DNA from: Rotaria sp. Silwood1
Lineage: Eukaryota; Rotifera; Eurotatoria; Philodinida; Philodinidae
NCBI GenBank assembly: GCA_905250075.1
Contig: CAJNOP010000076.1
Coordinates: 124,001 to 188,000, forward strand
Direction of reading: 5' to 3'
DNA: 64,000 nt
Part shown: positions 23,527 to 35,058 of the stretch, in pieces
How the letters are laid out: the number at the start of each line of letters is the position of its first letter
How positions within the stretch are numbered: the stretch's first letter is position 1
Program-made: the position numbers and the translations under genes
The notes under the pieces: model-generated
What the model was told of the DNA's origin: nothing
The model's input: only the letters and a program-made list of their open reading frames with translations
Database searches by the model: none

Positions 23527-25638
23527 TTTGTTGTGTTAATTATATACGCAATGAAGGCTTGGCAGAAAGTATTTTGTTGAATGTAATGGAAGACAAAAAA
23601 AAGAAAATGTTTTGGATATTAAATTTGGTCTTCCACTATTCTCGGTAGATTTTGAGTTGCAGGGTAAAACTTGGAATACATCTGGGTAAGATAGACACCT
23701 CCGATTGGTGTACCGTCTTTTAAAATTACACTTATCAAAAGTGAGTAGAGTACTGAGTATTAAGAGACGTTCGTGAAGTGATAAATCGCTGTTGAGTCAA
23801 GACTATGTATATTATGTAGACCAAATGAGTTATGAATATTTTGAAAAAGTTCGTACTGTTATCATATTGATGCGGCGATAATATATTTTGACGGTATTTT
23901 TTAAACCAATACTGTTGTAGTACATCACTGAAACACCAGACAATGTAATTTTTCAAATTTTGATTTGAAGCTTTTCATAGAGACAAACTTTTAAATTGAA
24001 AATTTCAAAATCAGTTTTTTCTGGTGACCCTGAGGACTATAATGATATTTATTAAAAAGGTACCACAAATATGCAGTACTGCTACAACATGCTTGATATC
24101 GATCGGATTTTTTCTCAACCGAAACGACCGATCATTTAAATTTCTTCACTTAACCTGTGAAAACCGACCTATCTAGCTCCATGCATATACCTTAGCAATG
24201 ACTTACGAACCCGAACTCTTTTCAGGATATCCAAGATGTGGGTGTATATGTGGATATCAGTGTACAGAAGAAAGCACCCACACTTTTCATGGCCTATCCA
24301 TCGGTATATAATTCATTAAGTTTGCGACAAGTAACAAGTACATGCATCAAGAAACATGTGTAAAATGTAGTAATCAGGATCGTAAGCCTGTAAATCTCTA
24401 CTAAAATCACTTATAACATATAAGGCATAGTTTATATCTGCATCAACTTTATTTCTATACGAAAAAATCATGTAGATTCGATTAGACTGATTTATCAAGA
24501 AATCGTCACGCTTTCTTTTTACCATATGCTGGCGAAAGAAAATATTCCGTGTCAACCTTTTCATATATCTTTTGCATTATCAGACCAATGTTTAAATATT
24601 AGTGATATATTTAATCAAACAATTTTATATGAATAAACATATTTAAAACGTTTGAAATCCTATCATTCACCTTGTTCAATGAATAGAAAATTCGAATACT
24701 TCTATCATGGATGCCAAATATGTTTTCGTACTGAAGATAGTCATAGTAATTGATTTAATTTTGATCACGAATATAATAATTGTGATTAATGTAAAATTTT
24801 GTTTGTGTACAAAACGAGCATCATCTCTAGATCATTATAATTCTGTTTGTTTATGTTCATCATGTCCATTTTGTTCTCTTTGTCGATGACCTACGAATAA
24901 CTTTTGATATGTTAATGTGAATAGAAATGAAACAAAGAAATATTAATTTTATTTATTCAAGATCTATGATTCAGATAACTATAACATTTCTTATTATAAT
25001 TGTTTTTTTATGGTTCTATTTCAAATATAGTTGATATAGTTATATTTTCGAATAAAAAACTTCAAGAAGTTAGTTGTGAATTATATTTTATTATTCCTAT
25101 CAAGTGTCAGCCAATGTAGTCTTATTTTATAATTATATATATGATCATTATTCAAATGTATATTACTGAAAATATTTTATTTCATTTTATTTGATTGATT
25201 AATAGTTTGTATTTTCTTTGAATGAAAATATACAATTATTAAAGCTGTTCATCGCACAAAACAAATTTTATTAAAACGTTTAAAAATTGCTTATTAGTCT
25301 ATTTTCATAATGATATTGTACAACATTACATCGTCCATTTTATTTAATCTTGATTGATAAATCAACTATAGATAATGGTACACTTCCATATCTACTTATA
25401 TATGATATTTTTGTTTTCTAAACTTTAATATGAAGTTATCTATTTGCATGATTGCAATAAGTTTTTAATATTATTCAGAGTAAAAAAGAATTGATAAAGA
25501 ACAGATGATAACAAAGAATGCTTTTACATCACAAAATATTTCTATATTTATTTTGATAGTTGTAATCAATGAAAAATAAACTTATAGTTTATAGTTACAT
25601 GAAAAAAGTACCTAGTGGATTTGTAATGTAATTGATTT
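23527..25638. other. Intergenic region, possible small reading frames only
   Basis: Begins with the flank duplicated from 17.4-18.2 kb. A minus frame at 24316-24564 (82 aa, FSYRNKVDADINYALY...) has protein-like composition but no start context or partner exon. A plus frame at 24707-24889 (60 aa) has one hydrophobic helix followed by CLCSSCPFCSLCR. Either could be a small gene or a remnant; I could not decide. The rest is AT-rich without features. Confidence 0.35.
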
Positions 25639-26585
25639 CTAGTTGAACGAAACAATATTTTCATCAATCCATTCATCTAACATATGTTCTATATCTTGAT
25701 TAGACTTTTGATGAGAAAGCATTTTTTTAATCAATGATGTAGCGAAGTTTTTTTGTTTATTATCCACAACAGCATATACAATAACAACGATTAATTGATT
25801 TTGAAAAATTTTTGATTTTATCTTAGTAATTATATCAACAGATTGATTGTTGTTGAAATCATTTCGATTTATTTCTAAACTGGAATCAGAAATAGGCGAA
25901 GTATCTTGAGCTAAAATATGCAAATTTTTTGTGATGAGTTCTTGAACTGGAATTGGCATATCATTTTTTATCAAATGTGATTTTAAATAAGTAATTCCAT
26001 CATTCGATGATATTTCTGATATGTAGAATTTTGTTGAAATTACTTTCGCATCAAAATGTTGTTCTATTTTTAACCATTTTTTACGTTTATGATCAAGATT
26101 TGCATTCTTTATTGTACTTGTATGTCGTACAACTGGTAACGAAACAGAAACATCTAGAAACAGAGATTAAAAATATATTTATTATATTATATTAAAAGTA
26201 ATTTTGGAATAAATAAACGACGTACTTAAGTTAATTATTCCAACACCACTATCATCTCGTTGAGACGTCTATAAGGAATCGATTGATGTTATTAGAAAAA
26301 AAAGATAAAAATAATATGTGAAAAATATTTCCTTACTTCATTTGGTTCTAACTCCTCTAGGAACAGATTCAATCTTTTAGAGTTTAATAGTAATTGAGGA
26401 AGAATATCTTCGATTAGAATTTGCTTTGTATTCTCATCATTTGTTTTGTACATTATGACGTATTTAGTTAGATCAATGGGTAAGTATTTTTGAATAGTTT
26501 GACGAACATTGACTAGATTATCAGTTGTTTTGAACGGTACGACAAGTGTCATATTATCTTTGAACACATTGGCAATAACTTCCAT
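25639..26585 (-). CDS. Unrecognised three-exon gene, beta-grasp-like N-terminus
   Basis: Exons 26585-26337, 26268-26226 and 26153-25639 join in phase to 268 aa. Residues 1-80 read like a ubiquitin/RA-like fold: NMTLVVPFKTTDNLVNVRQTI, a K-Y-V-I-M-Y-K-T strand, then ILIEDILPQLLL and LNLFLEELEPNE. A polar linker (TSQRDDSGVGIINL) follows. The C-terminal two thirds has KRKKWLKIEQHF, KSKIFQNQLIVVIVYAV and a helical end (DIEHMLDEWIDENIVSFN). No signal peptide or membrane span. Further upstream coding exons are possible: the frame stays open to an AG near 26612. Codon use matches neighbours, which argues against a foreign origin. Function unknown. Confidence 0.6.
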
Positions 26586-27694
26586 TATGCTGTCAACTTT
26601 TGTGTCTAAAAAATGCTTCTATTTATTATTCGAAAACTAAAAAAGAAACCAGCTTTCTTCATGATCATTCTTTTTTGTCTAATTCTCACATAAAGCTTCA
26701 AAACAAAAAAAAAAATAAACGTTACTCACCAGTCCGATTGCTTATTGAAATATGCAAAAAAATCGTTTATTGATTAGTTCAATATTTGGTTTAACCTGTG
26801 ACTGATGATATAAACAGAAATTATTTTACATATTTATGAGACTGATATATATAGAGCAAAACTTTTAAACTGAGTCAAATAGCACATGGATTGTGTAACT
26901 AATTTGATGAATATTGCCGTATTTTTTTTAAAGCAAAGTATATGCAATATAAATAAGTGAATAATCAAGGTTAAAATAATGATGAATTGTCGTATATTAT
27001 TTTTTCTCGAAGTGAATCACGCCAAAAACATCAGATGAATGATTGATGTTGAAAAAAAAGTGTCGTTTACAGTTTTTCGTCTTTCCTCTACTTTTATATA
27101 CAAATATTTATTATAACATAAAATAAACAATGTTTTGTTGACGTACCACAATGACATTTTCATAGCGAGCAAGTTTGAGTGATGGACAATAAATGACAAT
27201 TATCTGATCTGATTATAGAGAAAATTCTCTGATTATTGTCAGATCTTTGTCTAAGTATCGATGAACGCAAATAATTTCGACAAGTTTCTCATCAACAAAT
27301 GTTAGAATAGAAATCGGCCTGAGGATGAATATAATTTGACGATTCTGGCATTGTATAATATGTTGAGCAAGTAAATCATGACCAAGAAGAATTAAGACAT
27401 ACGGAATGAGACTTTCCTTGTTATCGAAAGAAAAATTTAACCATTATCACTAGAGCAATTTGCATTCACATTTCATTATACGATGAACAACTATGCATCT
27501 ATTTATAAATATACTCTTGAAAAATATATGCACAACTATCTTATCTTTTCAATCTATACAATAAGAATAAAAGGTTTTAGTTTGCTGTCCATGAATAGTT
27601 TTGACTTTGTAGTTTGGCTTCTACGAAAATCATCAATCGTTATTTCGAACATTGAGATGCATTCATTGTGGTAGCGTAATCAAAGGAGAGGGAG
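26586..27694. other. Intergenic region, nothing recognised
   Basis: 1.1 kb of AT-rich DNA upstream of the orphan gene and up to the hAT-like element. Short frames here (for example 27483-27674) have no supporting features. Confidence 0.4.
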
Positions 27695-29160
27695 TAGTGA
27701 ACTGCACCGGAGTCCTAAACCCGATTCCGACTCCGACTCCGGCGGAGTCGGAGTCGGAATCGGAGTCAAAAAACAGAAATTCTCGGAATCGGAGTAGGAA
27801 TCGGAATTAAGACGAAAAAAATTTCGGAGTCGGAGTCGGAGTCGGAGTCGGAGTCGGAGTAAAAAAACTCAACTGAACTCCGAATTTCGAGCTTGTCTCT
27901 GGTGGGTTCACCTGTTTAATATTGAAAGAAATTTTTTTAGAAGTTACTGTTGAACGAGAGAACCTTTTCAGATACTCTTCAGATTTCAATGAATTTTCGT
28001 CTACAGATGTTACAAAATGTCCTGGTAAAAACCCTGAAAAAATATGGATTCTCGTCGCTTCCTTCAAAAGCTATACGTATACTTCTTTTACTTCGATAAG
28101 GTACAACATATACTGTTCAAGAAATGGTTCGCTAGAGCACCAATTAGTTCAGATCTCATAAAATATTTATTTTGTAGTTATTTCGAAGCACTTGGGAAAA
28201 AACACCAAGAAGTACAACCTTCATTTCCTTTGTCATTAGATTATGAAAACAATAAAAAGTTGTTTTTACACACCGATTGTTATTTTGAAAATTTTTCTAT
28301 CTAATATCTTCTCAATGATCCAGAAAAGAATTTTTAAAAGTGCAGTATCAAGGGTTTATAGAAACTTGATCCAGTTTTTTGCGATGCCATTACTCGTCTA
28401 AGTCACGAACAAACAGGCAAAAGAATGACTACGAAGCATACACTCATTTTTCTTGTGAAAGTGCTATCAACTACTAACAATCATTGTTATGAACACTGGT
28501 ATACCACATTCTATAGAGAATTCTTTTCTGCCCCTTTTAAGACCTTTTCTGGATTTATGAGACGGTCTTAGAGAAAAATATTCTCGAAATAGCCATTAAT
28601 ATTTATAAACCAGCTTTTACTACATTTACATGATATAAGCATGAGGAAAGCAAAGATCGTGCTTCTTAATACTTTTTACAAATATTTCAAAATAATTTGA
28701 TATTTCGAATTTATAATTTTCTTAATATGATCTTTCATACATAGAAATAAATATGACTTAATTGGTGGTCTGACAAACCATCTCTTCAACGTTATAGGTT
28801 ATGTTTTGTAGAAGTAAAATAAAGATACATATAACCTTCGAAGAAAGCTACACAAACCCAAATCTTTTTTTAGGACTTTAACTAGAACTTAATGTAATAT
28901 CTACGGACAAAAAAATCATTGAAATTCGAAGGGAGCATTTGAAAAAAATTCTCTCCTAAGTCACAAAAAATTTTCGGAGTTTTTCGGAGTCGGAGTCGGA
29001 GTCCGAAAAAATTTCTGATCGGAGTCGGAGTTGGAATCGGAATCGCAAAAACAATATTTTCGGAATCGGGTCGGATTTCGGAATTGAAGAAAAAAAAGTT
29101 TAGGAATCGGGTCGGGTTTCGGGATCAAAAAATGCGACTCCGCAGTTCACTAAGAGGGAT
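27687..29160. mobile_element. hAT-like non-autonomous transposon with GGAGTC arrays
   Basis: The element spans 27695-29152. Its ends are terminal inverted repeats, TAGTGAACTGC on the left and GCAGTTCACTA on the right, followed inward by further inverted similarity (CGGAGTC and AACCCGATTCC). Immediately outside lie AGAGGGAG (27687-27694) and AGAGGGAT (29153-29160), an 8-bp direct repeat with one mismatch. An 8-bp duplication and TIRs starting with a T/C-A-G/A-x-G pattern are typical of the hAT superfamily. Inside, hexanucleotide arrays of (CGGAGT)n occur near both ends (27740-27770, 27823-27860, 28984-29035). The middle (27905-28310) is open in places (MDSRRFLQKL...) but holds no transposase that I can recognise, so the copy is non-autonomous. 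Confidence 0.7.
27740..27860. repeat. (CGGAGT)n hexanucleotide arrays
   Basis: Two short arrays of the hexamer CGGAGT/ACTCCG at 27740-27770 and 27823-27860 lie inside the left end of the hAT-like element; a degenerate counterpart lies at 28975-29050 near the right end. The array in the right half is in the same orientation, so it is not part of the inverted repeat proper. Confidence 0.8.
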
Positions 29161-30361
29161 CCTACGCTCCGAGATAGATAAAATCCTGACTACACCACTA
29201 GTTCGTTCAACGCCCACATAAGTTGCACTGGTGAGACAGTTGCCATCACAAACCACAATATCTAGTGATCATATGTTGAACTATTTCTGAGTTTTTATTT
29301 TCAAATTCTTTGTTTTTTCATGCTTTGTTCTACGAGTTTGAAAATTTATGAAGAATTAGCAGATGAGATTGTAATTATTTATCTGTGGATTTTAAATGAA
29401 AAAATTTCCATGTGCATCATACTCACATGTTAAGTTCGCATTGACTTTGACACATAGACTAGGTGTTGTTGATGTCTACCTGAAGTGGCAAACTTAAAAG
29501 TTCAATCGAATTATTATATCAACAAATCGGTGTTTCGTAGTTTCTTAGTCAATGCGATGTTATTTGATCAGTCAAAAGAGTATCAGAGATTTTGAATATT
29601 TGCATACTAGAATAGTTGAAGATCTGTTTTGTAAGGTTGTTAGGTTCAAGTTCGACATGTACGATGAAATGAGAATGATAAAACGATGCTGGAATTCGTT
29701 GAGATATATCGTTTCGCAAATAAGATGCTGAAAGCAAAGATGGACTATGCCTTTTCTCTATTTAGTCATTTCAGGAGTTCAATGTTCATAAATACTAGAG
29801 ATTGAATTAAAAGCTTTAAATCGTACACAGTCTAATAATCTCAAAGATGAACGTAAATAATAATGACGATTTATAAAGTAATTTTCTCTAGTAACCCCTC
29901 TTTTTGAAAATCATTTTATTACTTTTGATCTTTGATTAGTCGCAATCAGGCATTGTTTTAGACAATCGATTAAAAAACGATTCAGACAACATATCGTTCT
30001 CAATAATATCCAGCAGGAATGGATCTGATTGCTCAATTGCTGACGAACCAACTTTTGATATGCTTCGATAGCTTCAAGTCATCTCTCTTGAATGAAGATG
30101 AGCTACAGATTTCTATGACATTTCTATTCAAAGTTATTCAATAAACAGTGGAGTACATTCTCTTTTGAAATCAATGGTAACATAAAAGTGGAACTAACAG
30201 AGATAATGGCAAAATGCAAGAAGATCTACACCAACACTATCTCTTTGTTTTTACTTTTAAATAGTTCTTTCTTTTATTGGAATAGTAAAAAGTCATATAT
30301 AAACAATGCTCATTTAAGATGTGTGTGTTATTGCTTGCATTTTCACAAGTAATATGAATAA
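29161..30361. other. Intergenic region, nothing recognised
   Basis: 1.2 kb between the hAT-like element and copy 6. A 62-codon minus frame at 29549-29737 has protein-like composition but no start context or partner exon. Confidence 0.4.
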
Positions 30362-31201
30362 TCATTGATTACTTCGACGAAAAAACCAAGTGTCAGTATC
30401 ACGACCTTCATGACCTATACTCATATCAATACTTGCATGTAATTGCCAACCGAACGATGTAAAACAATCAAGTAAAGCCAGAAGTTTTATTCGACTAGTC
30501 ACTGCTTCGTCACCATCAGCTTCCCATGGATAACCGATCCTAAAAGTAAAAAATTATAGGAACTAGATCATTGAAAAATAATATTATATACAATTTAAAT
30601 TGATAAGCTGTTTCTGAATAAATCCATTCTTCTCGTTGTATTTCATCTTTACCAATAGTTTGTTGAGCTGCACGTATTAGTTCATTTGGAGCACCAATCA
30701 AACGTAACTTGTCCCATTCATTCAATGACACAGCGAAAAATGATGTTGATGGTGGAGGAATACCAAGTTGAAAAATCAATGAATCTTTATCACTTTTTTT
30801 CTTGGAAACATCAGTTGACATTAGAAGATACCAACCTTGATGATGCAAAGCTGAAAGAACTGACATCCTAAGCATATATACGAGATAAAGATGAAGCTAA
30901 CTCAATAAAAAACATACATCATAGCTCGAGCTTCTACTGCTTCACTTCCTTGACCATGCCATGGATTTCCATTTAACTTGAATTCATATGCACCTGCATA
31001 TTCTTTCTCTTTTTGTAAACCAGGATACCAACTAGTGAGAATAGCCTGTCGAATAACAGAGATAATGTTTGTTGGAAATCGAATGAGTCGTAGACGATCA
31101 GTCCAATTAAGTGTGAGACATGCATGTTGATGAAGTGAATAAGCTGGAGGTAAGTCATCAGAGTTAGTGGCACTGGTTTTATTTTGTTCATTTTTCCACA
31201 T
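30362..31201 (-). CDS. Two-module family protein, copy 6 (intact)
   Basis: Three exons, 31201-30918, 30867-30592 and 30539-30362, give 245 aa (MWKNEQNKTSATNSDDLPPA...). Same exon lengths as copies 2, 3 and 5. Module 1 has TDRLRLIRFP, YEFKLNGNPWHGQG, SEAVEAR and QGWYLLMSTDVS; module 2 has WDKLRLIGAP, AYQFKL-IGYPW, DEAVTSR, FGWQLHASIDMS and DTWFFRR. The stop is TGA (TAA in copies 3 and 5). The N-terminal 20 residues differ most between copies; here and in broken copy 4 they begin MWxNEQN, linking these two, whereas exon 2 is nearest copy 3. That pattern suggests gene conversion or recombination among copies. Function unknown. Confidence 0.87.
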
Positions 31202-34200
31202 TTTGTTTAGTTTATAATTTGAGCAATGAACGTTTGGTAATAAAAGGTTTTATTGAATGTAATAGGAAAAAGAAAAGAACAATCTGCATTTAATAGGGCA
31301 TCTTCTGCCATTCTAATCTTATCGTGAGTGGTGTGGTAAAACTTGGAATATATCTCTGTAAAACAAACATCAGGGATTGGTTTATTCTTTGCTTGTTCCG
31401 CTCGACTCATAAGGATTCGATAGAGTATTGAGGAAAACACACTCAGAAGACATCTCAATATGCGTTGATATTCAGAATAATGCTTCATATTTCTTCATTC
31501 TTCACCTGATATCATATCAATAAGAGCTGTACGTTATGATATAAGATGATAATACCAAAGCCATTTTCAAAGAAAAAACAATCATTTTATTCCTTTTGCC
31601 GTTGATAAAAAGAGTTATACTCAGATATTGTTTTAGAAAACCAATTAAACTCTGATTCGAAAAACATATTGTAAAAGTCAATCATATACAATTCGATATG
31701 ATTTCGTTTCGTTTTTTCTGAAGGTGAAATTGATCATTTTTATCTTAATTCTATCGAAAATTATTCAAAAAACTTAAAAGTATTATCGGCACTTATCATG
31801 ACAAATAGGTCTTATCGATATGATATTAGTTAAAGAATAATGATATGTTGAAAAGAAATAAATTACTTTTGGTATGCTTTAAGTGAGCCATTGAATTATT
31901 TTGTAGCGGTAACTATTAGATTATCCTTCTAAGAATGTTGATAAAGTTTATTAGTCCACCTTTTCAAATGGTATGTTTACCAGATGCGTCTAATTTAAGC
32001 AAAAAAAACAGCTAATGTTGACTAGACGATATATGACTTACGCTTTTGTCCTAGTTTTTCTCCTACACTACAAAGGGCATTTAACAAGTTTTTTCTCTTC
32101 AGCAATGTATGGTAGTATTCTGTTAAAATACGTCATGAAGATAACGTTTGAGGTCTATTTTTTGCAAGAACTGTAAATGGCTAAATAAACCATGTGTAAA
32201 CTTGAATTACTATTTTTGAATCTAATATTGTATAGTTGATATTTCAGGTTTAACCATAGGAAGAAGTTATATTCAGTTAAATTTGTGGAATATCATTTTG
32301 TACGCCCAATCACTCGAGAGTTCGGAATACCCAAAGTTTCGTATTCTCATATTGAAGACTGATCTTTTATAGGCTATGTTAGCCTAGACTCTTTAGAATA
32401 CTGGCTTGATGTATTTGTCTGAACTTTTATTTCTATGAATTTTAACTGATGATGAACTGTTTTATAACAATCGAATTTCCAACTACGCTTCTTATTTTAA
32501 GAAGTCTTGAGGTATATGATGACATAGAAAACAAACTCAACTTAGAAAAAAAACAGGACATTGATTTTATGTATTGCTCTTCCATAATCTCAAACATAGC
32601 AATGATATATTTATAATCTATTTAAACATACATTGTTACAGTATCAACATCGGAGATCTATGAATGACTTTCTGTTGTCTCACTTAAACGTTAAATATCA
32701 TTGTAATATTATATGGATTAATATGTACATTTATATCAACTGATTTTTCTTTTCATTTGTTCCTCTCCTTTAAAAATAAACATCGTATTAGTAGAGAAAA
32801 ATTGCAAATTAACTTATCATAACGGACTACAAAATATTATCATCTATCTTTTTCTCAAAAAAGAAAAAAAAAAGAAAATTTTAAATATTATAAATAATAG
32901 AAAAATATGTTTTAAACAATCTATTTATTGTTTCTTCAAGTAAAACATAATCAACTGATTATAAAATGACCATATTCAAAAAATAGTTGAGTTTGAACTA
33001 ATGAAAATTTGATTTAACAGATCAATTTTTATATTTGAAAGATTGATAATAATAAACAAACATACGACTTAAATAGGTATATAAAGTCAAGAAAATTTAT
33101 TCGTTTTCTCATAAGGGATTAAAAGAAAAGCTCGAGTGATAGGCAATTCCTTATGCTCATATATTTACATTCGCCAATTTATTTTTTGACTGGTCACAAT
33201 TTGGTCATTGTCACCAGTGGGTATTACATGATTCTAAAGAATAAAAAAAAAGTCATTGTCTATTTTATTTGGTGCAGACAAACATTGCAACATACGTAAG
33301 ATTGAATCAATTATTCAATATAATTTTTTCGAATACAATAAAAAAGAACAACAAAAGAAATTTGATTAGCTAAAGTATTTGTGATGAACTAGTAATGAGA
33401 GTAGTCAATCAACGACAGCTGTAACACATAAAATTCACATGTACTCTATAATAATATAAAAGTAAACAATTTTTGGATTATATTCGCCTATTTATAAAGT
33501 AATAATGTCTAATAATGATGAGCTCTCGTAAAATTGTATGAAGACAAGAGGACAGCTTGACTCTTTCCGTTGAGGAAGGTCAATGTTCTTTCAATTTTTT
33601 TTTCGAGCATCATCATCCGTCGATGGTCAATATTGAAATTAGACTGTATAAGAGAAAGAGAGAGAAAGCGAATGATGGCAGTCGTGGTAGTTTTCTGATT
33701 GAAACAAAGACATATTCGTATACAAACACATATTTAGAATATAGATTATATGCAAATAGTCAATATAACAATGACATACACATACAATTTCTATCAAGCT
33801 GTTTTTGATTTCCAGAAAAAGAGAAAAAAAAATTCAGAAGAGAATGAATTCAATTTTCATCGACATCATCATCATCATAATCACAAATTCTCATTACAGT
33901 ACTGTTATTTATCAAGTATAATCATCACGACTTAAACACGTATATCTATCTATCTATCTATGAAATGCATTGAATCAATAGAAGTGTGTGTGTGTGTGTG
34001 AATTCAAGAATTTCAATTTACCGTCTTAATAGATATATATATACAAACATTCGTGTTTATTGAAAAAGAAAGAAAATTACTCTTTTGAAGACAAGCGGGT
34101 AGATATAGATGGAGGCGACGAAAGAGATCAAACAATCTACACATACAAATCTCAAGTCATTTCATCATATATACATATATTAATATATGCACTCGATCAG

Positions 34201-35058
34201 TCACAGTTGCTTGAACAATATAAAACAAAAGAGATCTTGTTAAATTCTCATCATCGTCTATCTCTACATACATATGAGTAATTGCTTGTCTCTCTCTCTC
34301 ACTCTCATTCTCATTCTCTACAAATAAGTATATTTGGTGGTGAAAGTATGTCCTAAGTTTATCATCCTATCAAAATATTTAAAAATGATAAATGAACGAC
34401 GATAAATCGGTTTTCAATGACATGCCAATGAAGCCTCGTACATGTAATCATAAATATATTTATATGCATTCTTCTTTTTTTTTATTTTATGCTTTATATA
34501 AAATAAATAATCGGACATCTGCTATTCTGTTTTTGTCTTTCGACATATAATAAATATATTCTCTAAACATAATCTAGTCCTTCTTTTGTCTTCTTCCAAT
34601 TAAGAATGGCAGCAACAGCTTTGTCATTTGGAGAATTACTAATTAGGATGGTTCTGATGGAAAAAGAAATGGTCAACTTGTTTTTTCTGATCGTCTCGCG
34701 TCTGTAACAATAATAGAGTAACACACGCAATATGGATTATGATCATTGCGGCGCACAATAGAGATAATCGGATTGTGAGTATCAAGCACGTATACAATAT
34801 ATGCATGCAAGCATACATATTCAATGTCGTAGACTGACCTTTTGAAGACTCACAAGCTTAATTCTTTTTATCGGGAAAAAATATTGACATCCCACAGTTA
34901 GTAGTCGCCGTCGGACGCTCTAAGCATAAATATTGGCTACCTGAAAGAATAAAAATTGATGATCCGAATCGATCGACTGTTCCTTTTTTCTTTTTTGAAG
35001 ATGTAGATATATATATATACATGCAGACACACACGAGAAAAAAAATGAGATTAACAGA
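31202..35058. other. Gene-free interval
   Basis: 3.9 kb without a supported gene. 31300-31550 is the flank shared with copy 4. 31690-31775 looks like one end of the foldback family (read in reverse: TTTTTTGAATAATTTTCGAT). Microsatellites: (TCTA)n near 33944-33960, (GT)n at 33985-34000, CT-rich at 34290-34320. Short frames at 33557-33808 and 34060-34281 lack features. Confidence 0.5.

Noticed and set aside
27807-28304. Frames inside the hAT-like element as a possible transposase
   Set aside because: Too short, partly made of the GGAGTC repeat, and lacking any hAT transposase motif that I know.
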